Shown here one piece after another: positions 21,392-30,321 of a stretch of DNA of 64,000 nucleotides (position 1 is its first letter; the number at the start of each line of letters is the position of its first letter). Source of the stretch: Bifidobacterium scardovii JCM 12489 = DSM 13734 (lineage in GTDB: Bacteria > Actinomycetota > Actinomycetes > Actinomycetales > Bifidobacteriaceae); the NCBI RefSeq assembly GCF_001042635.1, contig NZ_AP012331.1, positions 124,001 through 188,000 of the forward strand, read 5' to 3'. Below the pieces are notes generated by a model. It was not told where the DNA came from. It searched no databases and saw only the letters and a list, made by a program, of their open reading frames with translations. The position numbers and the translations under genes were made by a program.

Positions 21392-22843
21392 GTGACTGAA
21401 TCTGTGAATACTGAACTCCGCATTGCCGTTATCGGCGCCGGTCCTGCCGGCGTCTACTCCTCCGACATCTTCCTGCGCCAGCTCAAGAAGCTCGGCGAGG
21501 AGCTGGGCCTCGGCACCGCCGCCCGCATCGACCTGTTCGAGAAGCTGCCGGTGCCCTTCGGCTTGGTGCGCTACGGCGTGGCCCCCGACCACCCCTCCAT
21601 CAAGTTCATCGCCTCCGCGCTGGAGAAGACGCTTGACAACCCCGACATCCACCTGTACTGCGATGTGGAGTTCGGCAAGGACGTGACCCTCGACGATCTG
21701 CTCGCGCGCTACGACGCCGTGCTGTTCGCCACCGGCGCGGTCAAGGACAAGCCGCTGAACCTGCCCGGAGCGGACCTTGACGGCGTGTACGGCGCCGCCA
21801 AGTTCGTCGAGTGGTACGACGGGTACCCGACCGGCGCGCGCGAATGGCCGCTCACCGCGGAAAACGTCGCCGTGATCGGCGGCGGCAACGTCGCGATGGA
21901 TGTGGCCCGCGAGCTTATGCGCAACGCCGACGACCTCAAGGCCAAGACCGACATCCCCGACAACGTCTACGAGGGCATCGGGCGGAACAAGGCGCGCGTG
22001 CTGCACCTGTTCATCCGCCGCGGCGTGGCCCAGGCCAAGTTCAGCGTGCAGGAGCTGCGCGAAATGGAGAAGCTGCCCGGCGTGCAGCTCATCATCAACG
22101 AGGACGATTTCGAACTCGACGACGACACCATCGAGGTGGCCGGCAAGGACAAGCTGACCCGCCAGATGGTCGAAGAGCTGTTCGCGATCCGCGAGATGGC
22201 CGAGGACATGGAGGACGACGGCGACGTCGACTTCGAGGGCAACCCCGCCGACCGCAAGTATTACGTCCACTTCAACTCCGCCCCGACCGAGGTGCTCGGC
22301 GAGGACGGCAAGGTGACCGCGATCCGCGTCGAGCGCACCGAAACCGGCGCCGACGGCAAAATGCACCGCACCGGCGAGTTCACCGACTACCCGGTCGAGG
22401 CCGTGTACCACGCGATCGGCTATCAGCCGGCCGAGGCCCCCGGCATCGTCTACGACCACAAGGGCGCGCACCTGGCCAACGCGAACGGCGATGGCCGCAT
22501 CACGACCGAGGCCGACGGCGGCGACGTCCGCGAGCGCCTGTACGCCACCGGCTGGGCCAAGCGCGGACCGGTCGGCCTGATCGGCTCGACCAAGTCCGAC
22601 GCCCTGATGATCGTCACCAACATGCTCGAGGATCTCGCCAAGGCCGCCGAGGGCGGCCGCGTGGCGGCGGACCGCGACCCCGAATCCATCGACCGGCTGC
22701 TGGAGAGCCGCGGCGTCAAGCCGATCGACTTCGCCGGCTGGAAGAAGATCGACGCGTTCGAGCGTTCCGAAGGCGCCAAGGAAGGCCGCGAGCACAAGAA
22801 GGTCATCGAACCCGACCAGATGCGCGATCTCGCCCACGCGTGA
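21392..22843 (+). CDS. Ferredoxin/adrenodoxin-type NADP+ reductase
   Basis: 483 residues starting at GTG 21392. FAD-binding GAGPAG at ~15-20, then FEKLPVPFGLVRYGVAPDHP, a hallmark of the adrenodoxin reductase / FprA family, and the NADP-binding segment VAVIGGGNVAMDVAREL near 160. The GWAKRGPVGLIGSTKSDA segment near the C terminus is also typical. It moves electrons between NADPH and ferredoxin in the cytoplasm. It stands alone with a leaderless-type promoter. The C-terminal ~90 residues match the usual tail of actinobacterial members. Confidence 0.92.
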   Translation: MTESVNTELRIAVIGAGPAGVYSSDIFLRQLKKLGEELGLGTAARIDLFEKLPVPFGLVRYGVAPDHPSIKFIASALEKTLDNPDIHLYCDVEFGKDVTLDDLLARYDAVLFATGAVKDKPLNLPGADLDGVYGAAKFVEWYDGYPTGAREWPLTAENVAVIGGGNVAMDVARELMRNADDLKAKTDIPDNVYEGIGRNKARVLHLFIRRGVAQAKFSVQELREMEKLPGVQLIINEDDFELDDDTIEVAGKDKLTRQMVEELFAIREMAEDMEDDGDVDFEGNPADRKYYVHFNSAPTEVLGEDGKVTAIRVERTETGADGKMHRTGEFTDYPVEAVYHAIGYQPAEAPGIVYDHKGAHLANANGDGRITTEADGGDVRERLYATGWAKRGPVGLIGSTKSDALMIVTNMLEDLAKAAEGGRVAADRDPESIDRLLESRGVKPIDFAGWKKIDAFERSEGAKEGREHKKVIEPDQMRDLAHA

Positions 22844-22926
22844 CGCCGGAGGCGTCCGCCAACCCGAGCGTGCTCGCTGCGGCCGACTGAGTACTGATGC
22901 TGCGAGCCGCCGCCGGCACTATCCGT

Positions 22927-22988
22927 GAACCGCGCCCCGGCCGGCCGGATCTGAACGAATCCAGATCCGGCCGGCCGGGGCGCGGTTC
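22927..22988. repeat. Perfect 27-bp inverted repeat between genes
   Basis: Arms 22927-22953 and 22962-22988 are exact complements (GAACCGCGCCCCGG...GATCTG), with an eight-base loop. The stem is extremely GC-rich and lacks a T run. It lies 84 bases after the ferredoxin reductase gene. It could be a terminator, an RNA-stability element or a binding site. The rest of 22844-23143 shows no gene. Confidence 0.8.
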
Positions 22989-23143
22989 GTCATATGCGCC
23001 AACTTATCCCCCGATAATCCCCGTTTTCCCCATCCGTTCTCAGCGTATTCCCCGGATTTTCCGCGTTGCGGGGGCTGCACCGCTGGTACCTTACTGCAAG
23101 GAACCCAAAAAAGCACCGGTGAGCACCACGTATCGAGGTTGGT

Positions 23144-24283
23144 ATGTCAATACGGAACAGGAAAGCGCCACATCAAACGCGTCATGTATCGGGGCATGCC
23201 GCTTCGCACTACTCCGCGCCGGTTTCGGCCCGCACGTATCGCCGCCGCCGTCTGATGGTCGGCACCGCCGCGGCGCTGGTCGTCGCATGCGTTGCCGGCA
23301 GCGTGATATCGGACATTTCCGCGTCGCGGAGCCTGGACGACGTGGCGTCTTCCTCGTCCTCCGCCCCGGCCGACAAGTCCGCGGCGAACAAGGATGCCGG
23401 AAGCGAGGCGGCAAAGACGCTGACGCCCACCGAGACCGCGCTGAACGGCATCGCCGGGCTGGACGGCACCGCGCAGATTTCCGAGTCGGGGTTCGCCCTC
23501 GACTCCAACGCGCAGATGCAGCTCGAGCAGGAGTTGTCCGTATTCTCGTCATACGGTTATTCCGCATCGTTCGTGATGGTCGACATGACCACCGGAAAGG
23601 CACTCTCCTCGTACAGCGGCACGGCCCGCTACTCCGCGTCGGCGATCAAGGGGCCGTACGTGCTGTCGCTCGCCGCGACCGGCGCCCTTGACCTAGATGT
23701 GGTTTCGCAGGGCGCTACGGAATCGGACGCCTACATACAGCAGCTGATCGATCAGGCGATCACCGTCTCCGACAACGACGCCTACGTCACGCTGTACGAC
23801 ACCTACGGAGCCGCCCCGTTCGCGCAATGGGCCGCCCAAGCCGGAACGGATGCGGATGTGACCGAGGCCAAGTACCTGTATCTGTCCGCCGGCGATATGG
23901 CGCGCATGTGGGCGCAGGGCTACGATTTCCTCTTCGACGCAAACGCCGACGGCGCCTCCGTCTCCTCGGATGCCTCCTCGTCCTCCTCCGCCGCCTCGTC
24001 CTCCGCTTCCGACAGCGCCCGCCAGTGGCTCGCCGGCGAATTCGGCGACACGCTGAACTCCAGCATCCACATGGCTCTGGGCGACGAATATGCCGTGTAC
24101 TCGAAGGCTGGGTGGATCAACGGCGAAGGCGATTACTACGCGTTGAACGATGCGGGCATCGTCTCGTCGGCGTCGGGCGACTACGTGCTGGCCGTCATGA
24201 CCGACGCGTGCGGCGAATACGGGCTGCTGACCGATCTGATCGCGCTGCTCGACTCGATCCACAGCGCGTCGATGAGCGCCTGA
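23144..24283 (+). CDS. Secreted/anchored class A beta-lactamase-fold serine hydrolase
   Basis: 379 residues: a basic N terminus, one hydrophobic signal-anchor (~38-57, LMVGTAAALVVACVAGSVI), a Ser/Ala-rich linker, then a domain with the penicillin-recognising motifs: S-x-x-K in SASAIKGPYVLS, SDN in VSDNDAYVTLY, and K-x-G in YSKAGW. A Ser-rich low-complexity insert lies at ~265-290. Such proteins in bifidobacteria are usually cell-wall peptidases or hydrolases rather than antibiotic resistance enzymes. No partner genes adjoin it. Confidence 0.8.
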   Translation: MSIRNRKAPHQTRHVSGHAASHYSAPVSARTYRRRRLMVGTAAALVVACVAGSVISDISASRSLDDVASSSSSAPADKSAANKDAGSEAAKTLTPTETALNGIAGLDGTAQISESGFALDSNAQMQLEQELSVFSSYGYSASFVMVDMTTGKALSSYSGTARYSASAIKGPYVLSLAATGALDLDVVSQGATESDAYIQQLIDQAITVSDNDAYVTLYDTYGAAPFAQWAAQAGTDADVTEAKYLYLSAGDMARMWAQGYDFLFDANADGASVSSDASSSSSAASSSASDSARQWLAGEFGDTLNSSIHMALGDEYAVYSKAGWINGEGDYYALNDAGIVSSASGDYVLAVMTDACGEYGLLTDLIALLDSIHSASMSA

Positions 24284-24359
24284 CCCGCGCGGCCGGGGCG
24301 GTTTCCGCTCGCGGCGGATATCCAGCCAACATTCAGACAGTGAATTTAGTGTGTGCACT

Positions 24360-25307
24360 ATGAACGGCAAACTGCGGGTGCACGGCCATTTCAACGGCCT
24401 GAAAACAACGCTGCTTTTCGCGTTGATGTGGGGCATCATCATGCTCATTTGGTGGGCCACCGGGGCTCGCCGCAGCACGCTGAGCGTATACATCGTCATC
24501 GGCTTGGCCACCACGTTCGCATCCTACTGGTTCTCCGACAAGCTCGCCATCGCGTCGATGCGCGCGCGCGAGGTGTCGGAACAGGAGGCCCCGGCGCTGT
24601 ACCGCATCGTGCGCGAACTGTCGGCCAAGGCCGGCAAGCCGATGCCGCACATTTATGTGGCGCCGACCATGAGCCCCAACGCCTTCGCCACCGGGCGCAA
24701 CGAGCGGCACGCCGCCGTATGCTGCACGCAGGGCATCCTGCAGCTGCTCAACGAACGCGAGATCCGCGGCGTGCTCGGCCATGAGCTCATGCACGTCTAC
24801 AACCACGACATCCTGACTTCGGCCGTCGCCTCCGCGATGGCGACGGTGATCAGCTATCTCGGCTACTCGCTCATGTATCTCGGCGGCGGGTCCCGCAACG
24901 ACCGCGACCGGGAAGGCTCCGGTGCGTTCGGCCTGATCGGCGTGCTGATCAGCGTGGTGCTGGCGCCGATCGCCGCATCGCTGATCCAGATGGCGATCTC
25001 CCGTACGCGCGAGTACGACGCCGACGAGGACGGCAGCCTGCTGACCGGCGACCCGGAGGCTCTCGCCTCGGCGCTCAACAAGATCTCGTACGGCGCGCAG
25101 ACCACGCCGATGGCCAAGACCGCCGGCACGCAGTCCGTGTCCGCGATGATGATCGCCAACCCGTTCTCGGCGACCGGTTTCTCGAAGCTGTTCTCCACCC
25201 ACCCCCCGACCGACCAGCGCATCGCCCGCCTCATGCAGATGGCGCAGGACATGCGCGCCCAGGGCATCACGCAATCCTATGGGCCCGGTGTGGGCGTCGG
25301 CCGATGA
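24360..25307 (+). CDS. htpX: HtpX-type M48 membrane metalloprotease
   Basis: 315 residues from ATG 24360. Two N-terminal membrane spans (LLFALMWGIIMLIWW, TLSVYIVIGLATTFASYWF), the zinc site GHELMHVYNHD, then a further hydrophobic pair (AVASAMATVISYLGY, GLIGVLISVVLAPIAASLI), the third ligand region TREYDADEDG and the HPPTDQRIARL tail are all standard for HtpX. It clears damaged membrane proteins. Its stop overlaps the start of the RpiR regulator by four bases (ATGA), so the two are cotranscribed. Confidence 0.95.
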   Translation: MNGKLRVHGHFNGLKTTLLFALMWGIIMLIWWATGARRSTLSVYIVIGLATTFASYWFSDKLAIASMRAREVSEQEAPALYRIVRELSAKAGKPMPHIYVAPTMSPNAFATGRNERHAAVCCTQGILQLLNEREIRGVLGHELMHVYNHDILTSAVASAMATVISYLGYSLMYLGGGSRNDRDREGSGAFGLIGVLISVVLAPIAASLIQMAISRTREYDADEDGSLLTGDPEALASALNKISYGAQTTPMAKTAGTQSVSAMMIANPFSATGFSKLFSTHPPTDQRIARLMQMAQDMRAQGITQSYGPGVGVGR

Positions 25308-26221
25308 GCTCGGCCGCGCATCCTGACGTGACCCAACCGGCGGTGGATGCCGCGGCTGGTTTGGCGTCGTCACCGTCCGACCCGCCCCTGCTCGCCCAGC
25401 TGCGGGCCGCCTTGCCGGCTTTGGGCGGCGGTGAGCGCCGGGTGATCTCCGCCATGCTGATGCATCCGCAGGATGTGCCCAATTGGTCCACGGCCGATGT
25501 GGCCGAGCACGCCGGCACGTCGCTGTCGACCGTGGTGCGGGCCTGCCAGCGGGTCGGCTTCCGCGGGTACCAGCACATCCGTCTGGAATTCGCCCGGATA
25601 TCGGACGATGCCGAACGCGATGCGGCGGCGAGCGACACCGTCGCGGAGGAGTCGGCCGCTTCGGCCGCGTTCTCCAACGCGATCGCCGCGCTGACGGTCG
25701 CGGCGGGGACGATTGATTTTTCGGCCATGGACCGCGCCTCGGCGCTGCTGGTGAACGCGCGCCGGATCCTATGCGCGGCGACCGGGTTCTCCTCCCCCCC
25801 GATACAGGACGCGGCGCTGCGCCTGTCCGTGGCTGGTCTGCCGGTGCGCGCTCCCGCCGACGTCATCAGCCAGCAGTTCTGCGCGCACACGCTGGTCGGC
25901 GGCGATGTGTGCCTGGCGGTGAGCTACTCCGGCGCCAACGTCCATACGCTGAACACCTGCCGGATCGCCAAGGAACGCGGCGCGGCGGTGGTGGCGGTCA
26001 CCAACTTCTCCAAGGCCCCGCTGGCCGATCTCGCCGACGTCGCGCTGGTCACCGGGGTGATGCCGCAGGCGCACAGCGTCGATCCCGGGGCGGACCGCGT
26101 CGCCGAATTGGTGGCGCTGCAGGCGCTGTGCGCCATGGTCGGCGAGCGTTCCGCGGGCGACGGCGAAGACGACGTGCGCGAGGTGATCGCGGAATCGGTG
26201 ACGGATTCGGCCGATCGTTGA
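25304..26221 (+). CDS. MurR/RpiR-family transcriptional regulator
   Basis: 305 residues. The N-terminal HTH (LGGGERRVISAMLMHPQDVPNWSTADVAEHAGTSLSTVVRACQRVGFRGYQHIRLEFAR) is typical RpiR, and the C-terminal half is a SIS phosphosugar-binding domain (AATGFSSPPIQDAALRLSVAGLPVRAPADV, LAVSYSGANVHTLNTCRIAKERGAAVVAVTNFSKAPLADLADVAL). It would sense a sugar phosphate or related phospho-compound. It is coupled to htpX upstream, and 200 bases downstream lies an ABC importer plus phosphatase fusion, which is its likely regulon. Confidence 0.88.
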   Translation: MSSAAHPDVTQPAVDAAAGLASSPSDPPLLAQLRAALPALGGGERRVISAMLMHPQDVPNWSTADVAEHAGTSLSTVVRACQRVGFRGYQHIRLEFARISDDAERDAAASDTVAEESAASAAFSNAIAALTVAAGTIDFSAMDRASALLVNARRILCAATGFSSPPIQDAALRLSVAGLPVRAPADVISQQFCAHTLVGGDVCLAVSYSGANVHTLNTCRIAKERGAAVVAVTNFSKAPLADLADVALVTGVMPQAHSVDPGADRVAELVALQALCAMVGERSAGDGEDDVREVIAESVTDSADR

Positions 26222-26344
26222 GCGGTCCGTATCCGATTCGTATCCGGTGTGCATCCGTCGATATTTCCCAATGTTCAACTTGCCGTCGCCGATCAGTCAT
26301 ATCGGCGTCATTCCCGCGTAGGGTTCCTGCGGATAATCATTAGT

Positions 26345-26372
26345 GGAATTCATTTCATGGTTCACGGAATTC
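26345..26372. promoter_or_regulatory. GGAATTC direct repeats upstream of the ABC importer
   Basis: GGAATTC occurs at 26345-26351 and 26366-26372, 21 bases apart (two helical turns), with a further GGAAT at 26375. They are candidate sites for the adjacent RpiR regulator, about 60 bases before the importer start at 26433. Not proven. Confidence 0.35.
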
Positions 26373-26432
26373 TGGAATAAAGCTGGTTCGCCGGGCTGAG
26401 GTAGTGCGGCGAGCCATGAGGAAAGGTAAAAC

Positions 26433-27473
26433 ATGAAGGTTCGTGCATATGCCACCGTCGCCGCGGGAGCGCTCGCGGCCATGATGGTGCTCTCCGGCTG
26501 CGGCAGCGCCGACGCCAACACCAATGCGGCATCTTCGGACACCGCCAAGGATTCGTCGCTCAGCGGCACCATCACCGTCTACACTTCCGAGCCGCAGGAC
26601 AAGCTCAACGAGCTGACCCGCGACTTCAACCAGGTCGAGCCGAACGTCAAGGTGCAGGTGTTCCGCGCCGGCACCGGCGACCTGAACGCCCGCATCGAGT
26701 CCGAGCAGGCCAACGGCGGCGTCAAGGCCGATATCCTGTGGGCCGCCGACGCCTCCACCTTCGAGAAGTACAAGAAGTCCGACTCGCTGGCCGCATACCA
26801 GCCGAAGGAGGCCGACAAGCTGATCAGCGGCGTGGCCGACGTGGACCACTACTACACCGGCACCCGCGTGATCCCCACGGTGATCGCGTACAACACGAAC
26901 GCGGTCAAGTCCGCGCCGAAGTCATGGAAGTCCCTGGCCGACTCCCAGTACAACGGCAAGATCGTCATGCCGAACCCCTCGGTCTCCGGCGCCGCCGCCT
27001 ACAATGCGGCCGTGTGGTACATGGACAAGAACCTCGGCGAGCAGTGGTTCACCGATCTGGGCGCCAACAAGCCCGTCATCGCCGACAGCAACGGCCCGGT
27101 CTCCCAGGCGGTCGCCTCCGGCACCCAGCCGATTGGCGTGGTCGTGGACTACCTGATCCGCGACCTGAAGTCCAAGGGCTCGCCGGTCGCCGTGTCCTAT
27201 CCGTCCGAAGGCGTGCCGTTCGTCTCCGAGCCCATCGGCATCTTCAAGTCCACCAAGAACGAGAAGGCCGCTCAGGCGTTCATCGACTACGTGCTCAGCG
27301 AGCGCGGGCAGAAGCTCGCCGTCAAGCAGAACTACCTGCCGGTGCGCAACGACGTCGGCAGCCCGGAGGGCGCCCCGGCGCTCGACAAGATCAAGCTGCT
27401 CAACCCAGACCTCGCCTCGGTGACCAGCACCAAGAGCGAAGCGCTCAAGTCGTTCACGGATCATGTCGGCTGA
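26433..27473 (+). CDS. ABC importer substrate-binding lipoprotein (Fe3+/2-aminoethylphosphonate type)
   Basis: 346 residues. Lipoprotein signal with lipobox LSGC near residue 22, then a Thr/Ser/Asp linker. The mature domain has GTITVYTSEPQDKLNELTRDFNQ, EQANGGVKADILWAADASTFEKYKKSDSLAAYQP, SAPKSWKSLADSQYNGKIVMPNPSVSGAAAYNA and GVVVDYLIRD, the pattern of the FbpA/PhnS-like periplasmic-binding superfamily. Tyrosine pairs for ferric iron (YY near the C terminus in FbpA) are not evident, which leans toward an organic phosphate or phosphonate ligand. GGAAAGG precedes the ATG. Overlaps the permease gene by 11 bases. Confidence 0.85.
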   Translation: MKVRAYATVAAGALAAMMVLSGCGSADANTNAASSDTAKDSSLSGTITVYTSEPQDKLNELTRDFNQVEPNVKVQVFRAGTGDLNARIESEQANGGVKADILWAADASTFEKYKKSDSLAAYQPKEADKLISGVADVDHYYTGTRVIPTVIAYNTNAVKSAPKSWKSLADSQYNGKIVMPNPSVSGAAAYNAAVWYMDKNLGEQWFTDLGANKPVIADSNGPVSQAVASGTQPIGVVVDYLIRDLKSKGSPVAVSYPSEGVPFVSEPIGIFKSTKNEKAAQAFIDYVLSERGQKLAVKQNYLPVRNDVGSPEGAPALDKIKLLNPDLASVTSTKSEALKSFTDHVG

Positions 27474-29109
27474 CACCATCGCCGTGACCTCCGCGAGGCG
27501 TTCCGGGCGGTCGCTCGGGGCGCTTCGCGCCGTATTATGGGTCTTTTGCCTGCTGTTCGTGGTGATGCCGCTGGGTGCGATCGCCGTGTACGGCATCTTC
27601 TCGTGGCGCGGCGCCGAAGTGCTCAACGGCGAAGTGCTGCAGGCCGCGATCAACAGCGCGGTGTCGTCGCTGTCCGCCGCCGTCATCGCCACCGTGGTCG
27701 CGCTGGCTTTGGCGATCTTCGTCGAGCACACCGATCTGCCCGGGCGCGGCGCGCTGCGCATGATCCTGCTCACCCCGCTGCTGGTGCCGCCGTTCATCGG
27801 CGCCATCGCGTGGACCGGCGTGTTCGGTCCGGCCAGCCCCATCAACATGCAGTGGACGCAGTGGTTCGGCCACACGCTGTGGAACCTGTACGGCGCCGAC
27901 GGCGTGATCTTCCTGCTGGCGCTGCACGGCTACCCGGTGGCGTACCTGATGATTTCGGTCGCGCTGGACCGCGTGCCGTCCGAGCTGGAGGAGGCGGCGC
28001 GCATCAGCGGCGCGGCCCCGCTGCGGGTGCTGTCCTCGGTGACCTTGCCGCTGGTCGCCCCGGCCGCGCTGAGCGCGTTCATCCTGCAGGTGGTCAGCAA
28101 TCTGGCTGACTTCGGCATCCCCTCGATCGTCGGCACGCCGGAACGGTACACGACGCTGGCCACGCTGATCTACCGCTACGTCCAGTCGGGGTCGGTCGAC
28201 AACCCGCTGCAGGTGGTTGCCGGCATCGGCATCATGATGCTGGCGGTGACGATGCTGGCGTTGTCCGCCGTCAAGCGGATCCCGCAGCGCACGGTGATGT
28301 TCGCGCCGCGCTCCGCGAACGCGACGCCGCTGCAATTGCGCGGTCGCCTGCCGATCGCGGCGGTGCTGTGGGTGTTCGGCGCGGCGATCACGCTGCTGCC
28401 GCTGTTCGCCCTGGCCTCGCAGTCGCTGCTGGCTGCGCCGGGCATACCCCTGACCTGGCAGAACCTGACGCTCGACAGCTACCGGACCGCCTTCGAAAGC
28501 CCGACGACCATGGTCGGCCTGACCACGTCGCTGGCCCTGTCGATAGGGGCCGGCGTGATCTGCGGCATCGTCGGCATGGCGATCGGCTCGCTGGCATCCC
28601 GCTCGCGCAAGCGCTCCGACCACGCGCTCGGCAGCATCGCGCTGCTGCCCCAGTCGGTGCCCGGGCTGATCATCGCGGTCGGCTGGCTGCTGCTGGCTCC
28701 CCACGTCGGCCTGTTCAACACCCCGTGGGTGATCCTGGCCGCATACGTGACGGCCTTCATCGGACTGGTGGTGCAGACGGTCGAGGCGCCTCTCAAGGCC
28801 ATTCCCGACGCACTGGTCGACGCCGCACGCATCAGCGGGGCTTCGCCGCTGACCGCCATGCGTGACGTCATCTGGCGGATGGGCGCTTCGGCCGCCGTCA
28901 CCGGCGCGGCGATGGTGGTGCTGACCGCCGTGCGCGAGCTGACGATCTCGTCGCTGCTGCTCGCCCCCGATGCGCAGACGCTCGGCGTGGTCATATTCGG
29001 GCTGCAGCAGTCCGGCGCGTACAACGCGGCCGCGGCGCTGTCGCTGCTGATTACCGTTATTGGGCTCGCCGCGCTGCGGATGGTGACGCGGGCCATGAGA
29101 GGAAGATGA
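27463..29109 (+). CDS. ABC importer permease, fused two-domain type
   Basis: 548 residues with about 12 membrane spans. Two copies of the permease EAA loop are visible: ELEEAARISGAAPLRVL (~residue 180) and ALVDAARISGASPLTAM (~455), showing that two six-helix permease halves are fused, as in FbpB-type importers. It starts inside the end of the binding-protein gene and overlaps or abuts the ATPase gene, so all three are one operon. Confidence 0.9.
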   Translation: MSADTIAVTSARRSGRSLGALRAVLWVFCLLFVVMPLGAIAVYGIFSWRGAEVLNGEVLQAAINSAVSSLSAAVIATVVALALAIFVEHTDLPGRGALRMILLTPLLVPPFIGAIAWTGVFGPASPINMQWTQWFGHTLWNLYGADGVIFLLALHGYPVAYLMISVALDRVPSELEEAARISGAAPLRVLSSVTLPLVAPAALSAFILQVVSNLADFGIPSIVGTPERYTTLATLIYRYVQSGSVDNPLQVVAGIGIMMLAVTMLALSAVKRIPQRTVMFAPRSANATPLQLRGRLPIAAVLWVFGAAITLLPLFALASQSLLAAPGIPLTWQNLTLDSYRTAFESPTTMVGLTTSLALSIGAGVICGIVGMAIGSLASRSRKRSDHALGSIALLPQSVPGLIIAVGWLLLAPHVGLFNTPWVILAAYVTAFIGLVVQTVEAPLKAIPDALVDAARISGASPLTAMRDVIWRMGASAAVTGAAMVVLTAVRELTISSLLLAPDAQTLGVVIFGLQQSGAYNAAAALSLLITVIGLAALRMVTRAMRGR

Positions 29110-29111
29110 GC

Positions 29112-30260
29112 ATGAACACACAACTGGCTGAGCCCGGAGCGGCGGTCGCCGACGCGGTGGACGTCGACGGGGTGACCGTGCGTTACGGCAACGGCAATCT
29201 GGGCCTCGACGACGTGAGTCTGAACGTGCGCCCGGGCGAATTCATGGTGCTGATCGGGCCGTCCGGCTCGGGCAAGACCACGCTGCTGCGCACGATCGCG
29301 GGATTCCTGAATCCGATGTCCGGCAGCGTGCGGATGAACGGCGAAACCATGGCCGCGCCGCACGTCAACGTGCCGCCCGAACGCAGGCATCTGGGCATGG
29401 TGTTCCAGCAGCACGCGATCTGGCCCCACATGAACGTCGGCCAGAACGTGGCCTATCCGCTGGTGCAGGCCCGCGTGCCGCGGTCCGAGCGCAGCGCGCG
29501 GGTCTCGAAGGCCCTCGCTATGGTCGGCTTGGACGGGTACGCCGACCGCGACCCCGGCGAACTGTCCGGAGGCCAGCGGCAGCGCGTCGCCATCGCGCGT
29601 GCCGTGGTGGCCGAGCCGCGCATGCTGCTGCTGGACGAGGCCTTGTCCGCATTGGACGAGCCGTTGCGCGAGGCGCTGCGCATCGAGTTGAAGCATATGA
29701 CCGCGCAGCTGCATCTGACCGCCGTGCATGTGACGCACGACCGCGGCGAGGCGCTGGCGCTGGCCGACCGCATCGCGATCCTCGACCATGGGCGCATCCG
29801 TCAGATCGGCACGCCGAGCGAGTTGCTGGACAATCCGGCCAGCCCGATGGTCGCGGCGTTCCTTGGCGATGCCACGCTGATACCGGGCACATGCGACGAG
29901 CGCGGGTTCCGCGCCGACTCGCTGCCGCTGACCGTGCCGTTGGATCATGTCGCCGCGCACGGCACCTGGGGCCATGGTGTGCTTGCCGTGTCGCCGCATG
30001 CCGTGTCGCTGGGTGCGTGGCACGGCGACGAGGGCTCCGGTGCCGGTGCCGGTTCCGGTTCCGGTGCGCAGGGCGCTTCGGCCGGTGCGCCGGTCGTGTC
30101 GGCGTCGCTGTACGGGCAGGTGGTCAACACGGTCGTCGTGAACTGGGGCGGACTGGAATTCCGGTGCGCGGTGAGCGGCATCGCGCCCAGAACCGGCGAG
30201 CCAGTGGCCCTGAATGTGGGCCGCGGCATGTTCTATCTGGACGGCGCCGACGAACGGTAG
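29112..30260 (+). CDS. ABC importer ATP-binding protein
   Basis: About 382 residues; ATG 29112 has AGAGGA eight bases upstream, while an in-frame ATG at 29106 overlaps the permease stop. Walker A GPSGSGKTT, Q loop VFQQHAIWPHMN, signature LSGGQRQR, Walker B LLLDEALSALDEP and the H loop HVTHDRGEAL are all present. The C-terminal ~130 residues form a regulatory TOBE-like domain, interrupted by a Gly/Ser/Ala-rich insert (~305-325, GSGAGAGSGSGAQ). It powers the importer. Confidence 0.92.
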   Translation: MNTQLAEPGAAVADAVDVDGVTVRYGNGNLGLDDVSLNVRPGEFMVLIGPSGSGKTTLLRTIAGFLNPMSGSVRMNGETMAAPHVNVPPERRHLGMVFQQHAIWPHMNVGQNVAYPLVQARVPRSERSARVSKALAMVGLDGYADRDPGELSGGQRQRVAIARAVVAEPRMLLLDEALSALDEPLREALRIELKHMTAQLHLTAVHVTHDRGEALALADRIAILDHGRIRQIGTPSELLDNPASPMVAAFLGDATLIPGTCDERGFRADSLPLTVPLDHVAAHGTWGHGVLAVSPHAVSLGAWHGDEGSGAGAGSGSGAQGASAGAPVVSASLYGQVVNTVVVNWGGLEFRCAVSGIAPRTGEPVALNVGRGMFYLDGADER

Positions 30261-30321
30261 GGGCGTGCGGCCCGGTGCCTGGGCGCCGTGGCCATGCGTG
30301 AAAGGCAACAGGAACGAATAA

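Noticed and set aside
21194..22837. A 547-codon minus-strand frame opposite the ferredoxin reductase gene
   Set aside because: Antisense shadow; no motifs, no ribosome site, while the plus strand holds a complete FAD/NADP enzyme.
23144..24283. Antibiotic-resistance beta-lactamase
   Set aside because: The SxxK, SDN and KxG motifs show the fold, but the overall sequence with a signal anchor and low-complexity insert fits the broader serine hydrolase group; no omega-loop E-x-x-L-N motif was evident.
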